Part shown: positions 6,839 through 14,987 of the stretch, piece by piece | Numbering within the stretch: position 1 is the first letter of the stretch | Layout of the letters: each line of letters begins with the position of its first letter | Assembly: GCA_002428885.1 (NCBI GenBank) | Contig: DIYE01000166.1 | Coordinates: 1 to 18,460 of the forward strand | Origin: Alphaproteobacteria bacterium UBA6062 | GTDB taxonomy: Bacteria; Pseudomonadota; Alphaproteobacteria; Sneathiellales; Sneathiellaceae | Reading direction: 5' to 3' | DNA: 18,460 bases | Made by a program: the position numbers and the translations under genes | Notes under the pieces: generated by a model | The model's input: the letters and a program-made list of their open reading frames with translations, nothing else | The model's database searches: none | What the model was told of the DNA's origin: nothing

Positions 6839-7939
6839 TTAGAAAGAGAGAGCAGTACCGATAAAGAAGATTGTTGCGTCTTCACCTTCAGAACCAACGA
6901 GATCGTCTTCACCATCCCAGAACTGAACGCCACCAAAGGCTGTGATTCCCGGGCCAAGAACATACTGACCGCCAACAACAACAGCGTGCTGTTCACCATC
7001 ACCAATATTTGCAGCACCAAGCGCGTTGGTATCACCTGTATCACGGCCGTCTGAGTCAGCACCAGCATACTGGATACCGATTTTCCATGGACCCTGACCA
7101 TAGGTTACACCGATATCCCAGTTTTGACGCTCTGCACCATCAAAACCACCTTCGTCATCGGTAAATTTATAAGCACCACCAATTGTGAAGCCACCGAAGC
7201 CGAGCTGGATACCTGCGCCAATTTCGTCAGTATCTTCTGCAGTACCTGAACGTGTCAGAAGCTGGTAACCAAGAGATGCTTTAATGCTAACGGAGTTGAA
7301 CTTGTTCACATAGTTCACACCAACTGAGTAAGCTTCATCAGCATCGCCTTCGTCATTTGTAGGCTCATACGGGTTGTTGTTTGCTGAAGCAGTACGTCCA
7401 GTTTCCTTATCTCCATCAGGAGTGTAAGAAGCACCGAGCTGGAAGCCGGAAAAACGCGGTGTGAAATAAGTGATCTTGTCAGTATCACCCAGCATATTTG
7501 GTGTCGTTGCCGGAGTTTCGAAACCAGATGCTTTTGCATTCGGTGAATTCAAACCCCAAGCAGGAACCGGTGACGGAGAAGCATAGTGCATCAGATATGC
7601 AGCAGAGTCTTCTGAACCGACGTTAACACGACCGAAAGAGCCAGAAACATACATGAATGTTTCGTCAACCTGGTCAACTGTTTCACGAGCTTCCAACTGG
7701 ATGTTGACGCCGAATTTCAGGCCATTGTCCAGTGTCGTTGAACCAGTGAAGAAAACTTCGCCTTCATGACGGATGTCAGTCGGGAGCTGGTTAGTATCAT
7801 TGTCATAGTCAACAGCGATAAAAGAAGTCTGCAGGTAACCACCGACATTCAGTTTGATTTTTTCAGCAGCAGATGCGGAACCTGCTGTGAGGGCTGAAGC
7901 AGCAACAAGTGCTGTAGTGCCCAGGATTACTTTTTTCAT
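6839..7939 (-). CDS. Outer-membrane porin (Porin_4-like, alphaproteobacterial type)
   Basis: This 366-residue protein is a predicted trimeric 16-stranded porin that lets small hydrophilic solutes through the outer membrane. The first 24 residues are a signal peptide with MKK, a hydrophobic core and a GSASA/AEK cleavage site. The mature part is rich in alternating beta segments and acidic glycine-containing loops such as DNDTNQL and DGRDTGD. It contains the characteristic segments VNVGSEDSAAYLMHY and FQLGASYTPDGDKETGR. It ends in Phe (FIGTALSF), the C-terminal signal recognised by the BAM machinery. A strong GGGGAG ribosome site precedes the ATG, and a stable terminator follows, so it is probably a highly expressed single-gene transcript. 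Solute preference cannot be predicted. Confidence 0.93.
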   Translation of the reverse strand: MKKVILGTTALVAASALTAGSASAAEKIKLNVGGYLQTSFIAVDYDNDTNQLPTDIRHEGEVFFTGSTTLDNGLKFGVNIQLEARETVDQVDETFMYVSGSFGRVNVGSEDSAAYLMHYASPSPVPAWGLNSPNAKASGFETPATTPNMLGDTDKITYFTPRFSGFQLGASYTPDGDKETGRTASANNNPYEPTNDEGDADEAYSVGVNYVNKFNSVSIKASLGYQLLTRSGTAEDTDEIGAGIQLGFGGFTIGGAYKFTDDEGGFDGAERQNWDIGVTYGQGPWKIGIQYAGADSDGRDTGDTNALGAANIGDGEQHAVVVGGQYVLGPGITAFGGVQFWDGEDDLVGSEGEDATIFFIGTALSF

Positions 7940-8023
7940 TTTGTCTCCCCTCTGCTCAAATAAGCTAGAGAAATAGATTTAATAAAACGACGCAAGGCAC
8001 GGTGGCCCTGTTAGCCGAGACCG

Positions 8024-8053
8024 AGTAAAGGACGTTCACCCCCCAACCGTCAA
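8024..8053 (-). promoter_or_regulatory. Putative porin promoter
   Basis: On the minus strand TTGACG (8048-8053), an 18-bp spacer and TTTACT (8024-8029) form a plausible housekeeping promoter. Its -35 is close to consensus. Transcription would start near 8017, giving a leader of about 75 nt before the porin ATG. Confidence 0.4.
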
Positions 8054-8174
8054 GCGCAAGGCTCCTCCTCTTTTTTCCGATTTGGGAAAACTGTGCTGAA
8101 AAAGTCACAACCTTGAGAAGGTCGGAGTTTATGTTGCGGTTTCAGGCGTTTAATAACAAGTGAAACATTAATCA

Positions 8175-8225
8175 ATATTTAATAGATGCAACACCTTGCC
8201 AACACATATTTAATAGATGCAACAC
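8175..8225. repeat. Perfect 20-bp direct repeat, 31-bp period
   Basis: ATATTTAATAGATGCAACAC occurs at 8175-8194 and again at 8206-8225. The 11-bp gap gives a 31-bp period, close to three turns of B-form DNA, so both copies face the same side of the helix. The position, upstream of both divergent genes, suggests a binding site for a regulator. This function is inference. Confidence 0.85.
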
Positions 8226-8265
8226 ATTTTAGTACAAGATTTCACAAAGATTCCATATTCCCTGG

Positions 8266-8294
8266 TTGTCCCGACTTATAAGCTGCTTTAAACT
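8266..8294 (+). promoter_or_regulatory. Weak candidate promoter for the DUF3576 gene
   Basis: TTGTCC (8266-8271), a 17-bp spacer and TAAACT (8289-8294) match the sigma-70 consensus at four of six positions each. It would give a leader of about 70 nt. The direct repeat lies some 40 bp upstream of the -35, a position suited to an activator. Confidence 0.25.
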
Positions 8295-8369
8295 GCAACG
8301 GATTATCGCCATTAAGATTAGTATAGACCTCCAGATACGAAACATCCGGAATGTAGGGGCATTTTTGAC

Positions 8370-8918
8370 ATGTATAGACGTACTTTTGGATTACGGCTTA
8401 TTGCCTGCTCTTTAACACTATTGGGGCTGGCAGCATGTGGAAGTAATCTTGGTACCGAATCTTCTTTTCCTGAACAACGAGGCAGCCGGGTTTTTCAAGA
8501 AGGGGTGCCTGAAAACCGAGAGACAATCTTCGGTGAAGGCGGCATTCTGGGCGGCAGTGAAAAAGATCTCAAAGACGGTCAAGGCGGCGGTGGTATCGGT
8601 GTTAACAGTTATCTTTGGCGCGCCTCGCTGGATACGCTCTCCTTTATGCCGCTGTCATCAGCCGATCCGTTTGGTGGCGTTATTATCACAGACTGGTACA
8701 CTCCGCCGGAATCCCCGGGAGAACGCTTCAAGGTTACCGTTTATATTCTGGACAGGCGTCTGAGAGCGGATGGCCTTCGGGTCTCAGCTTTTAAGCAAAA
8801 CCTGGATACGACCAATAACTGGATCCCGGTCGAGCTTACCCCCAAGACAACAACCAATCTTGAAAATGCCATTCTAAAACGGGCACGCGAACTGCGCATT
8901 GCCCGCGAAGGCGAATAG
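8370..8918 (+). CDS. DUF3576 domain lipoprotein
   Basis: This 182-residue protein belongs to a family of unknown function found in alphaproteobacteria. The N-terminus is a lipoprotein signal: MYRRTF, a hydrophobic core, and the lipobox LAAC with the acylated cysteine at residue 23 (next residue Gly24). An acidic and glycine-rich linker follows, containing GGSEKDLKDGQGGGGIG. The conserved core is NSYLWRASLDTLSFMPLSSADPFGGVIITDWY (about 77-108), then a beta-rich part (FKVTVYILDRRL) and a basic C-terminal helix. It should sit in the outer membrane facing the periplasm. Its location just upstream of leuS-lptE, the latter encoding another outer-membrane lipoprotein, is common in this class of bacteria and hints at a cell-envelope role. 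Two hairpins follow the stop, the second a clear terminator. Confidence 0.9.
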   Translation: MYRRTFGLRLIACSLTLLGLAACGSNLGTESSFPEQRGSRVFQEGVPENRETIFGEGGILGGSEKDLKDGQGGGGIGVNSYLWRASLDTLSFMPLSSADPFGGVIITDWYTPPESPGERFKVTVYILDRRLRADGLRVSAFKQNLDTTNNWIPVELTPKTTTNLENAILKRARELRIAREGE

Positions 8919-8920
8919 AA

Positions 8921-8945
8921 CTAATCTCCTCTCATTGGAGATTAG
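8921..8945 (+). other. Perfect 9-bp hairpin without U-tract after the DUF3576 gene
   Basis: CTAATCTCC (8921-8929) pairs perfectly with GGAGATTAG (8937-8945) around a 7-nt loop. It begins two bases after the stop codon and lacks a following T run, so it is not a standard terminator by itself. It may protect the mRNA 3' end or be part of the leuS leader. Confidence 0.6.
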
Positions 8946-8979
8946 GCCAAAAGATTTTGGATTTAAGATCCTGAAGAAC

Positions 8980-9010
8980 GAACAGCCCGCTTTCGGGCTG
9001 TTCCTTTGTT
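8980..9010 (+). terminator. Rho-independent terminator between DUF3576 gene and leuS
   Basis: GAACAGCCCG (8980-8989) pairs perfectly with CGGGCTGTTC (8994-9003) around a CTTT loop, then CTTTGTT follows. The 10-bp GC-rich stem is strong, but the T run is interrupted. It lies 44 nt before the leuS ATG, so either leuS has its own promoter within the gap or the hairpin works as a leader attenuator. Confidence 0.8.
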
Positions 9011-9046
9011 ATAAACCTATAGAATTCTGTAAGACGGACCGACGAT

Positions 9047-11611
9047 ATGTCCCGCTACAACGCAAAAGAAACCGAAGCCAAGTGGCAAAAAACCTGGGAA
9101 GACAAAAGAACCTTCGAGGTAGAGGCCGACCCTTCCCGTCCCAAATATTATGTGTTGGAGATGTTCCCCTACCCGTCCGGGAATATTCATATCGGGCATG
9201 TTCGGAACTATACCATGGGGGATGTTGTGGCCCGCTATAAACGGGCCCGCGGTTTCAATGTTTTACACCCCATGGGATGGGATGCTTTCGGCCTGCCGGC
9301 AGAAAATGCCGCCCGGGACAAAAAAATCCATCCCGCGGAATGGACCTATTCCAATATCGCCAATATGCGCGGCGAACTTAAAAGCATGGGCCTGTCCCTG
9401 GATTGGAGCAAAGAGCTGGCGACTTGCCATCCGGGATATTACGGAAAGCAGCAGGCCCTGTTCCTGGACTTCCTGGAAAAGGAACTGGTTTACCGAAAAG
9501 AAAGCTGGGTCAACTGGGATCCGGTGGATATGACAGTTCTCGCCAATGAACAGGTGATTGACGGTCGCGGCTGGCGCTCCGGCGCCCTTGTGGAAAAAAG
9601 AAAACTGAACCAGTGGATGTTCCGGATTGCCGATTACAGCGAGGAACTTCTGAAAGGCCTCGAGACACTGGATCGCTGGCCTGACCGGGTTCGCCTCATG
9701 CAGGAAAACTGGATCGGAAAATCCCAGGGTGCTCATATTCATTTCGGCATAACGGGCCGGGAAGAAAGCCTTGAGATATACACGACACGGCCGGATACCC
9801 TGTTTGGTGCGAGCTTTATGGCTATTTCTGCTGATCATCCGCTTACCCAGGAACTGGCAAAGGATAATCCGGCCGTCGCCGATTTCGTCGCTGAGTGCCA
9901 CCGTATGGGGACAAGCGAGGAAGCCATTGAAAAAGCGGAGAAAAAAGGTGTCGATACCGGCCTTACAGCTGATCATCCCCTGATTGAAGGCAAAACCCTG
10001 CCCATTTATGTGGCGAATTTTGTGTTAATGGATTACGGCACCGGCGCCCTGTTCGGTTGTCCGGCTCATGACCAGAGGGATCTGGATTTCGCCAATAAAT
10101 ACGGGCTTGATGTGATCCGCGTGGTCGCAGAAGGTGACGGTGAACAGGCTCCTATTACAGACACACCCTATGTGGGCCCTGGCCGTATCATCAATTCGGA
10201 TTTTTTAACCGACCTGTCTGTTGAAGAGGCCAAGAAAGCCGTTATCAAGCATCTTGAAGGACTTGGAAAAGGAACGTCGACAACGAACTACCGGCTTCGC
10301 GACTGGGGATTATCCCGTCAGCGTTACTGGGGTTGTCCGATCCCTGTTGTCCATTGTTCCGCCTGCGGAACGGTTCCGGAAAAGAAAGATAACCTGCCGA
10401 TTGAACTGCCGGAAGATGTTACCTTCGATAAGCCGGGAAATCCGCTGGATCATCACCCAACCTGGAAACATACAAAATGCCCGGTTTGCGGCGAGGATGC
10501 TGTTCGGGAAACCGATACCATGGATACTTTTGTGGATTCGTCCTGGTATTTCGCGCGTTTCTGCACACCACGCGGCGATGATCCGGTAACGGGATCCGAT
10601 GTGGATTACTGGCTGCCGGTCGATCAGTATATCGGCGGTATTGAACATGCCATTTTGCATCTCCTCTATTCCCGCTTTTTCTCGCGTGCCATGAAGGAAA
10701 CCGGAGCCGTTCAGTATGAAGAACCGTTCAGCGGGCTTTTCACCCAGGGTATGGTAACTCATGAAACATACCGTTCTGAGGACGGTACCTGGCTTCTGCC
10801 GGAAGAGGTCGTCCGCAATGAAGCAGGAGAGCCGGTTCATGTGGAAAGTGGCGATCCGGTTATCATTGGCGGCGTCGAGAAAATGTCTAAATCCAAGAAA
10901 AATGTCGTGGATCCGGGGGAGATTATCGACAAATTCGGCGCCGATGCGGCCCGCTGGTTTGTTCTTTCAGACAGTCCACCGGACCGGGATATGGAATGGA
11001 CGGATGCGGGCGCGACCGGGGCCTGGCGTTTTAAACAAAGGCTATATCGCTTTGTTTCAGAAAATCTGGACGCGATTTGCCCGGTGGATACAGAATGCCC
11101 GACAGAGTTTACCGATGCGGCCCTGTCTCTTAGAAAAGAAGCTCACAAAACCATTGATCAGGTTACCGACACTGTCGAAAAACTTCATTTCAATAATGCC
11201 ATTGCCCGCATTTACGAATTTATGAAAGCTCTCTCCGACTTCAAACCTGCTGAAGGAAATGAAGGTGATGCCTGGGCGTTGCGGGAAGCCATGGAAATCA
11301 TGACGAACCTTGTGGGGCCCATGATGCCTCATCTCGCGGAAGAGTTGTGGGAAAAGCTCGGCGGCAAAGGTCTGCTGGTCGATAATCCGTGGCCGGTTGC
11401 CGATCCAGAACTGACCGTTGATGACACGATCACCATGGCCGTTCAGGTGAAAGGTAAATTGCGGGCGACAATCGAGGTTGCCAAAGACGAGGACAACGCT
11501 AAAGTGGAAGAACTGGCGCTGTCTCAGCCCTCTGTTCAGAACGCCATTGGTGATAATCCCATCCGGAAAGTCATCGTGGTGCCAAACCGGATTGTGAATG
11601 TTGTCATTTAA
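9047..11611 (+). CDS. leuS: Leucyl-tRNA synthetase
   Basis: This class I aminoacyl-tRNA synthetase has 854 residues, the normal bacterial size, and charges tRNA-Leu in the cytoplasm. The HIGH motif is intact (residues 48-51, in YPSGNIHIGHVRNYT), as is KMSKS (612-616). The CP1 editing domain is present, with TTRPDTLFG as its hallmark. A CxxC...CxxC zinc-type insertion is seen (CSACGTVPE, then CPVCGED). The DSSWYFARF segment and the C-terminal anticodon-binding and tail domains complete the protein. The start gives MSRYNAKETEAKWQ, typical of the family; the ribosome site is weak. The 3' end overlaps lptE by 14 nt. Upstream lies a terminator-like hairpin, so transcription probably begins or is controlled in the 40-nt gap. 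Confidence 0.98.
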   Translation: MSRYNAKETEAKWQKTWEDKRTFEVEADPSRPKYYVLEMFPYPSGNIHIGHVRNYTMGDVVARYKRARGFNVLHPMGWDAFGLPAENAARDKKIHPAEWTYSNIANMRGELKSMGLSLDWSKELATCHPGYYGKQQALFLDFLEKELVYRKESWVNWDPVDMTVLANEQVIDGRGWRSGALVEKRKLNQWMFRIADYSEELLKGLETLDRWPDRVRLMQENWIGKSQGAHIHFGITGREESLEIYTTRPDTLFGASFMAISADHPLTQELAKDNPAVADFVAECHRMGTSEEAIEKAEKKGVDTGLTADHPLIEGKTLPIYVANFVLMDYGTGALFGCPAHDQRDLDFANKYGLDVIRVVAEGDGEQAPITDTPYVGPGRIINSDFLTDLSVEEAKKAVIKHLEGLGKGTSTTNYRLRDWGLSRQRYWGCPIPVVHCSACGTVPEKKDNLPIELPEDVTFDKPGNPLDHHPTWKHTKCPVCGEDAVRETDTMDTFVDSSWYFARFCTPRGDDPVTGSDVDYWLPVDQYIGGIEHAILHLLYSRFFSRAMKETGAVQYEEPFSGLFTQGMVTHETYRSEDGTWLLPEEVVRNEAGEPVHVESGDPVIIGGVEKMSKSKKNVVDPGEIIDKFGADAARWFVLSDSPPDRDMEWTDAGATGAWRFKQRLYRFVSENLDAICPVDTECPTEFTDAALSLRKEAHKTIDQVTDTVEKLHFNNAIARIYEFMKALSDFKPAEGNEGDAWALREAMEIMTNLVGPMMPHLAEELWEKLGGKGLLVDNPWPVADPELTVDDTITMAVQVKGKLRATIEVAKDEDNAKVEELALSQPSVQNAIGDNPIRKVIVVPNRIVNVVI

Positions 11612-12095
11612 GAACTTTGTCGGATTTGTGTTTTTAAGCTTGCTGGGCGGCTGCGGTTTTCAGCCCCTTTACGGTCAGCAGACTCAAAATGCGGATGTTC
11701 AAAACAAACTAGCGGCAACTTATATCATGCCCATAGAGGGACGGACCGGACAAATCATTCGAAATGAACTTCTGGATCGTATGAACCCGAAAGGTGTTCC
11801 GGCCAGAGCAAGCTACCGTTTGAAAGTGGACATCAAAGAATCCAGGAAATCCCTGGCGATTGATCCTGATAATTCCACCAACCGGAACAACCTTACGCTG
11901 AACGCGGAATATCAGTTCCTTACGCCGGATGGGAAGAGGGAAATTTTTAAAGGAGCGACGCAATCTATATCCTCCTACAATATTGTGACCTCTGACTTTG
12001 CCAACCTGTCCGCGGAAAAGAATGCCCGCAAGCGATCTGCTCTGGTTTTGGCGGAGAAAATTCACCGGCAACTCTCCGTTTTCTTATCCCGGTAG
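11598..12095 (+). CDS. lptE: LPS-assembly lipoprotein LptE
   Basis: This 165-residue outer-membrane lipoprotein plugs the LptD barrel and helps insert lipopolysaccharide into the outer leaflet. The signal is short: MLSFKNFVGFVFLSLLGGC, with the acylated cysteine at residue 19, then GFQPLYG, the characteristic LptE start of the mature protein. The rest shows the family's alternating beta and helix pattern, including RTGQIIRNELLDRM and a late basic helix (AEKNARKRSALVLAEKIHRQL). Its ATG lies inside the leuS coding region (14-nt overlap), so translational coupling is likely. The same order leuS-lptE-holA is conserved in alphaproteobacteria and, in related order, in gammaproteobacteria. Sequence conservation in this family is low, so the call rests on lipobox, size, motif and synteny together. 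Confidence 0.9.
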   Translation: MLSFKNFVGFVFLSLLGGCGFQPLYGQQTQNADVQNKLAATYIMPIEGRTGQIIRNELLDRMNPKGVPARASYRLKVDIKESRKSLAIDPDNSTNRNNLTLNAEYQFLTPDGKREIFKGATQSISSYNIVTSDFANLSAEKNARKRSALVLAEKIHRQLSVFLSR

Positions 12096-12101
12096 GATCT
12101 C

Positions 12102-13121
12102 GTGGAATTCCGGGCAGCCCAGGTCAGCTCTTTTCTTAAATCTCCGGATAAATCAGTCCGGATTTTTCTCATTTACGGACCTGACGAAGGCCTCGTTCGG
12201 GAACGCGCCAAGGCTATCTGCCTGACAGCCGTAGAAAGCCTTGATGATCCCTTCTGCTATTCGGAAATATCGGCGTCGGATCTGGGCGACGATCCCGCTA
12301 AACTGATTGATGAAATCGGCGCCATTTCCATGATGGGCGGTGAACGGGCTGTCCGTCTTCGCGGCGCTTCAAATTCTACCAATACGGTTATCAAAAACGC
12401 CCTTGATGCGGATTTTTCAAACACACTTCTGGTTATAGAAGCCGGTGATATCCGCAAAGACAGCGCTTTGGTAAAAAGCATAAAACCCCTGGATAATGGC
12501 GCCGTTATTCCCTGTTTTAGGGATAAAGCTCAGGATATCAACACTCTCATTCAGGAGGTTTTAGGTACTGCCGGACTGCAGGCCGGATCGGATGTTATTG
12601 ACTATCTTCGGCAAAATCTGGGCAGCGACCGGGCAATTTCCCGTCAGGAACTGGATAAGCTTGTTCTTTATAAAGGAGAAGATAAAGGCGCGGTTACTTT
12701 GGCGGAAACTCAGGCTGTTATTGGCGATTCATCCGCAGAAAGCATCTTTGATGTTATTGACGCAGCCCTCCTCGGAAATTTACCGGTTCTGGAAAAATCA
12801 CTCAACAAAGCTTTTTTCTCCGGCGAATCCTCAATTACCTTTCTAAGGTTGATCCAGGGACAGTTGAAACAACTTCACAAGGCTGCCTTATTTATCGATC
12901 GGGGAATGCCTGCCTCCGATTCCCTTAAAAAAGCCGGAATACCCTTCTTTAATCACCAAAAAGCATCAGCCCAGCTCAGCAGAAAGAAAGCTGCACATTT
13001 CTCAACCTGCCTTTCGATTATCCTGCAGGCCGAAATGGATTGTAAGACAACCGGCTATCCGGATGAAGCCTTATGCAGACGGGCGCTCCTGCGCATCGCT
13101 CTTGCAGGCAGGAAGCGCTAA
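12102..13121 (+). CDS. holA: DNA polymerase III subunit delta
   Basis: This 339-residue clamp-loader subunit opens the beta sliding clamp. The N-terminal part has the degenerate AAA+ fold: RIFLIYGPDEGLVRERAK (about 20-37) sits where a Walker A would be but lacks its GKT signature, as expected for delta. The later features ALLGNLPVLEKSLNKAF and SSITFLRLIQGQLKQLHKAA belong to the C-terminal collar region. The start is GTG, six bases after the lptE stop codon, with AGGA just upstream. It is the last gene of the plus-strand run and converges on parB across a 54-bp gap. The length and synteny match the family; no unusual features were seen. Confidence 0.95.
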   Translation: MEFRAAQVSSFLKSPDKSVRIFLIYGPDEGLVRERAKAICLTAVESLDDPFCYSEISASDLGDDPAKLIDEIGAISMMGGERAVRLRGASNSTNTVIKNALDADFSNTLLVIEAGDIRKDSALVKSIKPLDNGAVIPCFRDKAQDINTLIQEVLGTAGLQAGSDVIDYLRQNLGSDRAISRQELDKLVLYKGEDKGAVTLAETQAVIGDSSAESIFDVIDAALLGNLPVLEKSLNKAFFSGESSITFLRLIQGQLKQLHKAALFIDRGMPASDSLKKAGIPFFNHQKASAQLSRKKAAHFSTCLSIILQAEMDCKTTGYPDEALCRRALLRIALAGRKR

Positions 13122-13126
13122 GGTAT

Positions 13127-13151
13127 AGAAAACACCGTTTCCGGAAACAGT
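13127..13151 (-). terminator. Probable terminator of the mnmG-rsmG-parAB transcript
   Basis: On the minus strand ACTGTTT pairs with AAACGGT (one T-G wobble) around a CCGG loop, followed by GTTTTCT. It lies about 25 bp beyond the parB stop. On the plus strand the same palindrome has a C-A mismatch and a poor T run, so it fits parB better than holA. Confidence 0.45.
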
Positions 13152-13175
13152 AATTCCTATTTAATATGCTGATTT

Positions 13176-14138
13176 TTAATGGAAATCTTCGTCCAAAGCG
13201 GTTTCCATATCGCCATCAAACGGATCTTCTTCCTGGATCAGGTCGCTGGATCCGTGGCGAGTCAGGCGACGGCAGATATCGTCCAGCTGATCCAGGTGAT
13301 CATAGGTAATACTGATGGCTCCGCCCTGATCTCCCTTGTGATCAATGCTGACTTTCATGCCAATTGCCGCTGATAAATCCCCTTCCAGAGCGAGCGTATC
13401 CTGATCTTTCGTACTCCGGGACGCTGAGCTCGCTCTATTTGAGGGTTTTTTACGAGCCATTTTTTCGGCTGCACGGACAGAAAGCCCCTCATCGACAATT
13501 TTCCGAGCTAATTTTTCCGGATCATCGACTGTAACAAGGGTTCTTGCCGCCCCTGCGCTCAAGTCTCCTGCCCGGATCATCTTCTGAACAGAACCCGGCA
13601 GGTTCAAGAGCCGCATCATATTGGTCACATGAGAGCGGCTTTTACCCAGCTGCTTCGCCATAATCTCCTGGGTATAATCAAATTCGTCAAGCAGCCGTTT
13701 ATAGCCTTCTGCTTCTTCGATGGCAGATAGGTCTTCCCGCTGGATATTCTCGATAATGGCAATTTCGAGACTGTCTGAATCGGTCAGTTCCTTAATAATA
13801 ACAGGGACTTGATGAAGCTGCGCCATTTGTGCGGCACGCCAGCGCCGCTCCCCGGCAATGATCTCATAAAGACCGGAATCCGCGGGATCCCGCCGAACCA
13901 AAATAGGTTGAAGAACCCCTTTTTCAGCAATGGAATCCGCCAGACTTTGCAACGCATCCTCATCCCAATCCTGCCTCGGCTGGAAGGGGCTTGGATGCAT
14001 CTGTTCTACAGGAACTTCTTTTGACGTGCGGATTTTATCCAGTTCGGAATAATCACTGGCAGCATCATCCCCTAAGAGGGCTGATAATCCTCGACCCAAT
14101 TTCTTTTTTCCGGTTTCTTCCGTCATTGTCTCTGCCAT
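13176..14138 (-). CDS. parB: Chromosome-partitioning protein ParB
   Basis: This 320-residue CTP-dependent DNA clamp loads at parS and spreads to build the origin-proximal partition complex. The N-terminal segment KKKLGRGLSALLGD (11-24) is the ParA-stimulating peptide with its key arginine. The CTPase domain holds FQPRQDW (box I), GERRWRAA (96-103) and ENIQRED (130-136). A helix-turn-helix follows (about 155-175, IMAKQLGKSRSHVTNMMRLL). A basic linker (ARKKPSNRASSASRS) leads to the C-terminal dimer domain (AISITYDHLDQLDDICRRL). All hallmark residues are intact. It is 30 bp downstream of parA and shares its transcript. Three matching parS sites are in this window. Confidence 0.97.
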   Translation of the reverse strand: MAETMTEETGKKKLGRGLSALLGDDAASDYSELDKIRTSKEVPVEQMHPSPFQPRQDWDEDALQSLADSIAEKGVLQPILVRRDPADSGLYEIIAGERRWRAAQMAQLHQVPVIIKELTDSDSLEIAIIENIQREDLSAIEEAEGYKRLLDEFDYTQEIMAKQLGKSRSHVTNMMRLLNLPGSVQKMIRAGDLSAGAARTLVTVDDPEKLARKIVDEGLSVRAAEKMARKKPSNRASSASRSTKDQDTLALEGDLSAAIGMKVSIDHKGDQGGAISITYDHLDQLDDICRRLTRHGSSDLIQEEDPFDGDMETALDEDFH

Positions 14139-14168
14139 CCCGATACCTGCGACTAGAGTATAGTATGT

Positions 14169-14972
14169 TTAGGCTGCATGTAGTTGTTTTTCGCGGCGGA
14201 TAACTTCGCTGGCCAGTTTGATATAAGCCTGACTGCCAGCGCAGCGGATATCGTAAATCAACGCCGGCTTCCCGTGGCTTGGAGCTTCCGAAACACGGAC
14301 ATTCCTGGGAATCACCGTCTCATAAACCTTATCGCCGAGATATCCGCGGACATCCTGTGCCACCTGATCAGATAAGTTGTTTCTCTTATCGAACATGGTC
14401 AAGACCACGCCCTGAATGTCCAGTTCAGGATTGAGCGTATTACGGACCCGGTCAATGGTTTTCATCAACAGGCTAAGGCCTTCCAGGGCAAAGAACTCGC
14501 ACTGAAGTGGGACAATAACCGCCTGAACAGCGACAAGAGCATTTAGTGTCAACAGGTTAAGAGAAGGTGGGCAATCAATCAGGATATAGTCATACGAGGA
14601 TTTTACGGGTCGGATTGCATCCACCAGCCGATGACTACGCCGGTCCATTTCAATCAGTTCAAGTTCGGCGCCGGTCAGGTCCGCCGTGGAGGGAACCAGA
14701 TCAAGACCAGGAATGGCACTGGAGCAGATGGCTCGCTCCAGAGAAATATCGCCCATCAACACATCATAAACGTTATTTTCCCGTTCATGACGGTCGATAC
14801 CAAGACCGGTGCTGGCATTTCCCTGAGGATCAATATCAATAACAAGAACAGACTTACCGACAGCGGCGAGCGCCGTTGCAAGATTTATCGCTGTTGTGGT
14901 TTTGCCAACCCCACCCTTCTGATTGGCAATTGCCAGAATACGCGAAGAACCGACAATCTGAATATCTTCCAT
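14169..14972 (-). CDS. parA: Chromosome-partitioning ATPase ParA
   Basis: This 267-residue MinD/ParA-type ATPase binds DNA non-specifically as an ATP dimer and moves ParB-parS complexes. The deviant Walker A motif KGGVGKTTT begins at residue 19 and includes the signature first lysine. The A' segment is DIDPQGNASTGLG, and the Walker B region is DYILIDCPPSLNLLTLNAL. The tail LASEVIRREKQL is typical of the chromosomal ParA/Soj group, and the short N-terminus lacks the DNA-binding extension of plasmid type Ia ParA proteins. A GGGCGGGG leader precedes the ATG, with 15 bp to the rsmG stop. Its position between rsmG and parB is the standard chromosomal arrangement. Confidence 0.97.
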   Translation of the reverse strand: MEDIQIVGSSRILAIANQKGGVGKTTTAINLATALAAVGKSVLVIDIDPQGNASTGLGIDRHERENNVYDVLMGDISLERAICSSAIPGLDLVPSTADLTGAELELIEMDRRSHRLVDAIRPVKSSYDYILIDCPPSLNLLTLNALVAVQAVIVPLQCEFFALEGLSLLMKTIDRVRNTLNPELDIQGVVLTMFDKRNNLSDQVAQDVRGYLGDKVYETVIPRNVRVSEAPSHGKPALIYDIRCAGSQAYIKLASEVIRREKQLHAA

Positions 14973-14987
14973 AGCCCCGCCCTCATT

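Larger units (their letters stand above)
7940..8369. other. 430-bp gene-free region between porin and DUF3576 lipoprotein genes
   Basis: No coding sequence longer than a few dozen codons with a credible start is visible here. The region separates two divergent genes. It holds the porin leader and putative promoter (left), a perfect 20-bp direct repeat (middle), and a weak candidate promoter for the lipoprotein gene (right). It is AT-rich from about 8100 onward, as expected for a regulatory region. A small RNA cannot be excluded but has no specific support. Confidence 0.6.

Noticed and set aside
9263..9976. 237-codon minus-strand open frame inside leuS
   Set aside because: It lies fully within the conserved leuS coding region and its translation shows no recognisable domain.
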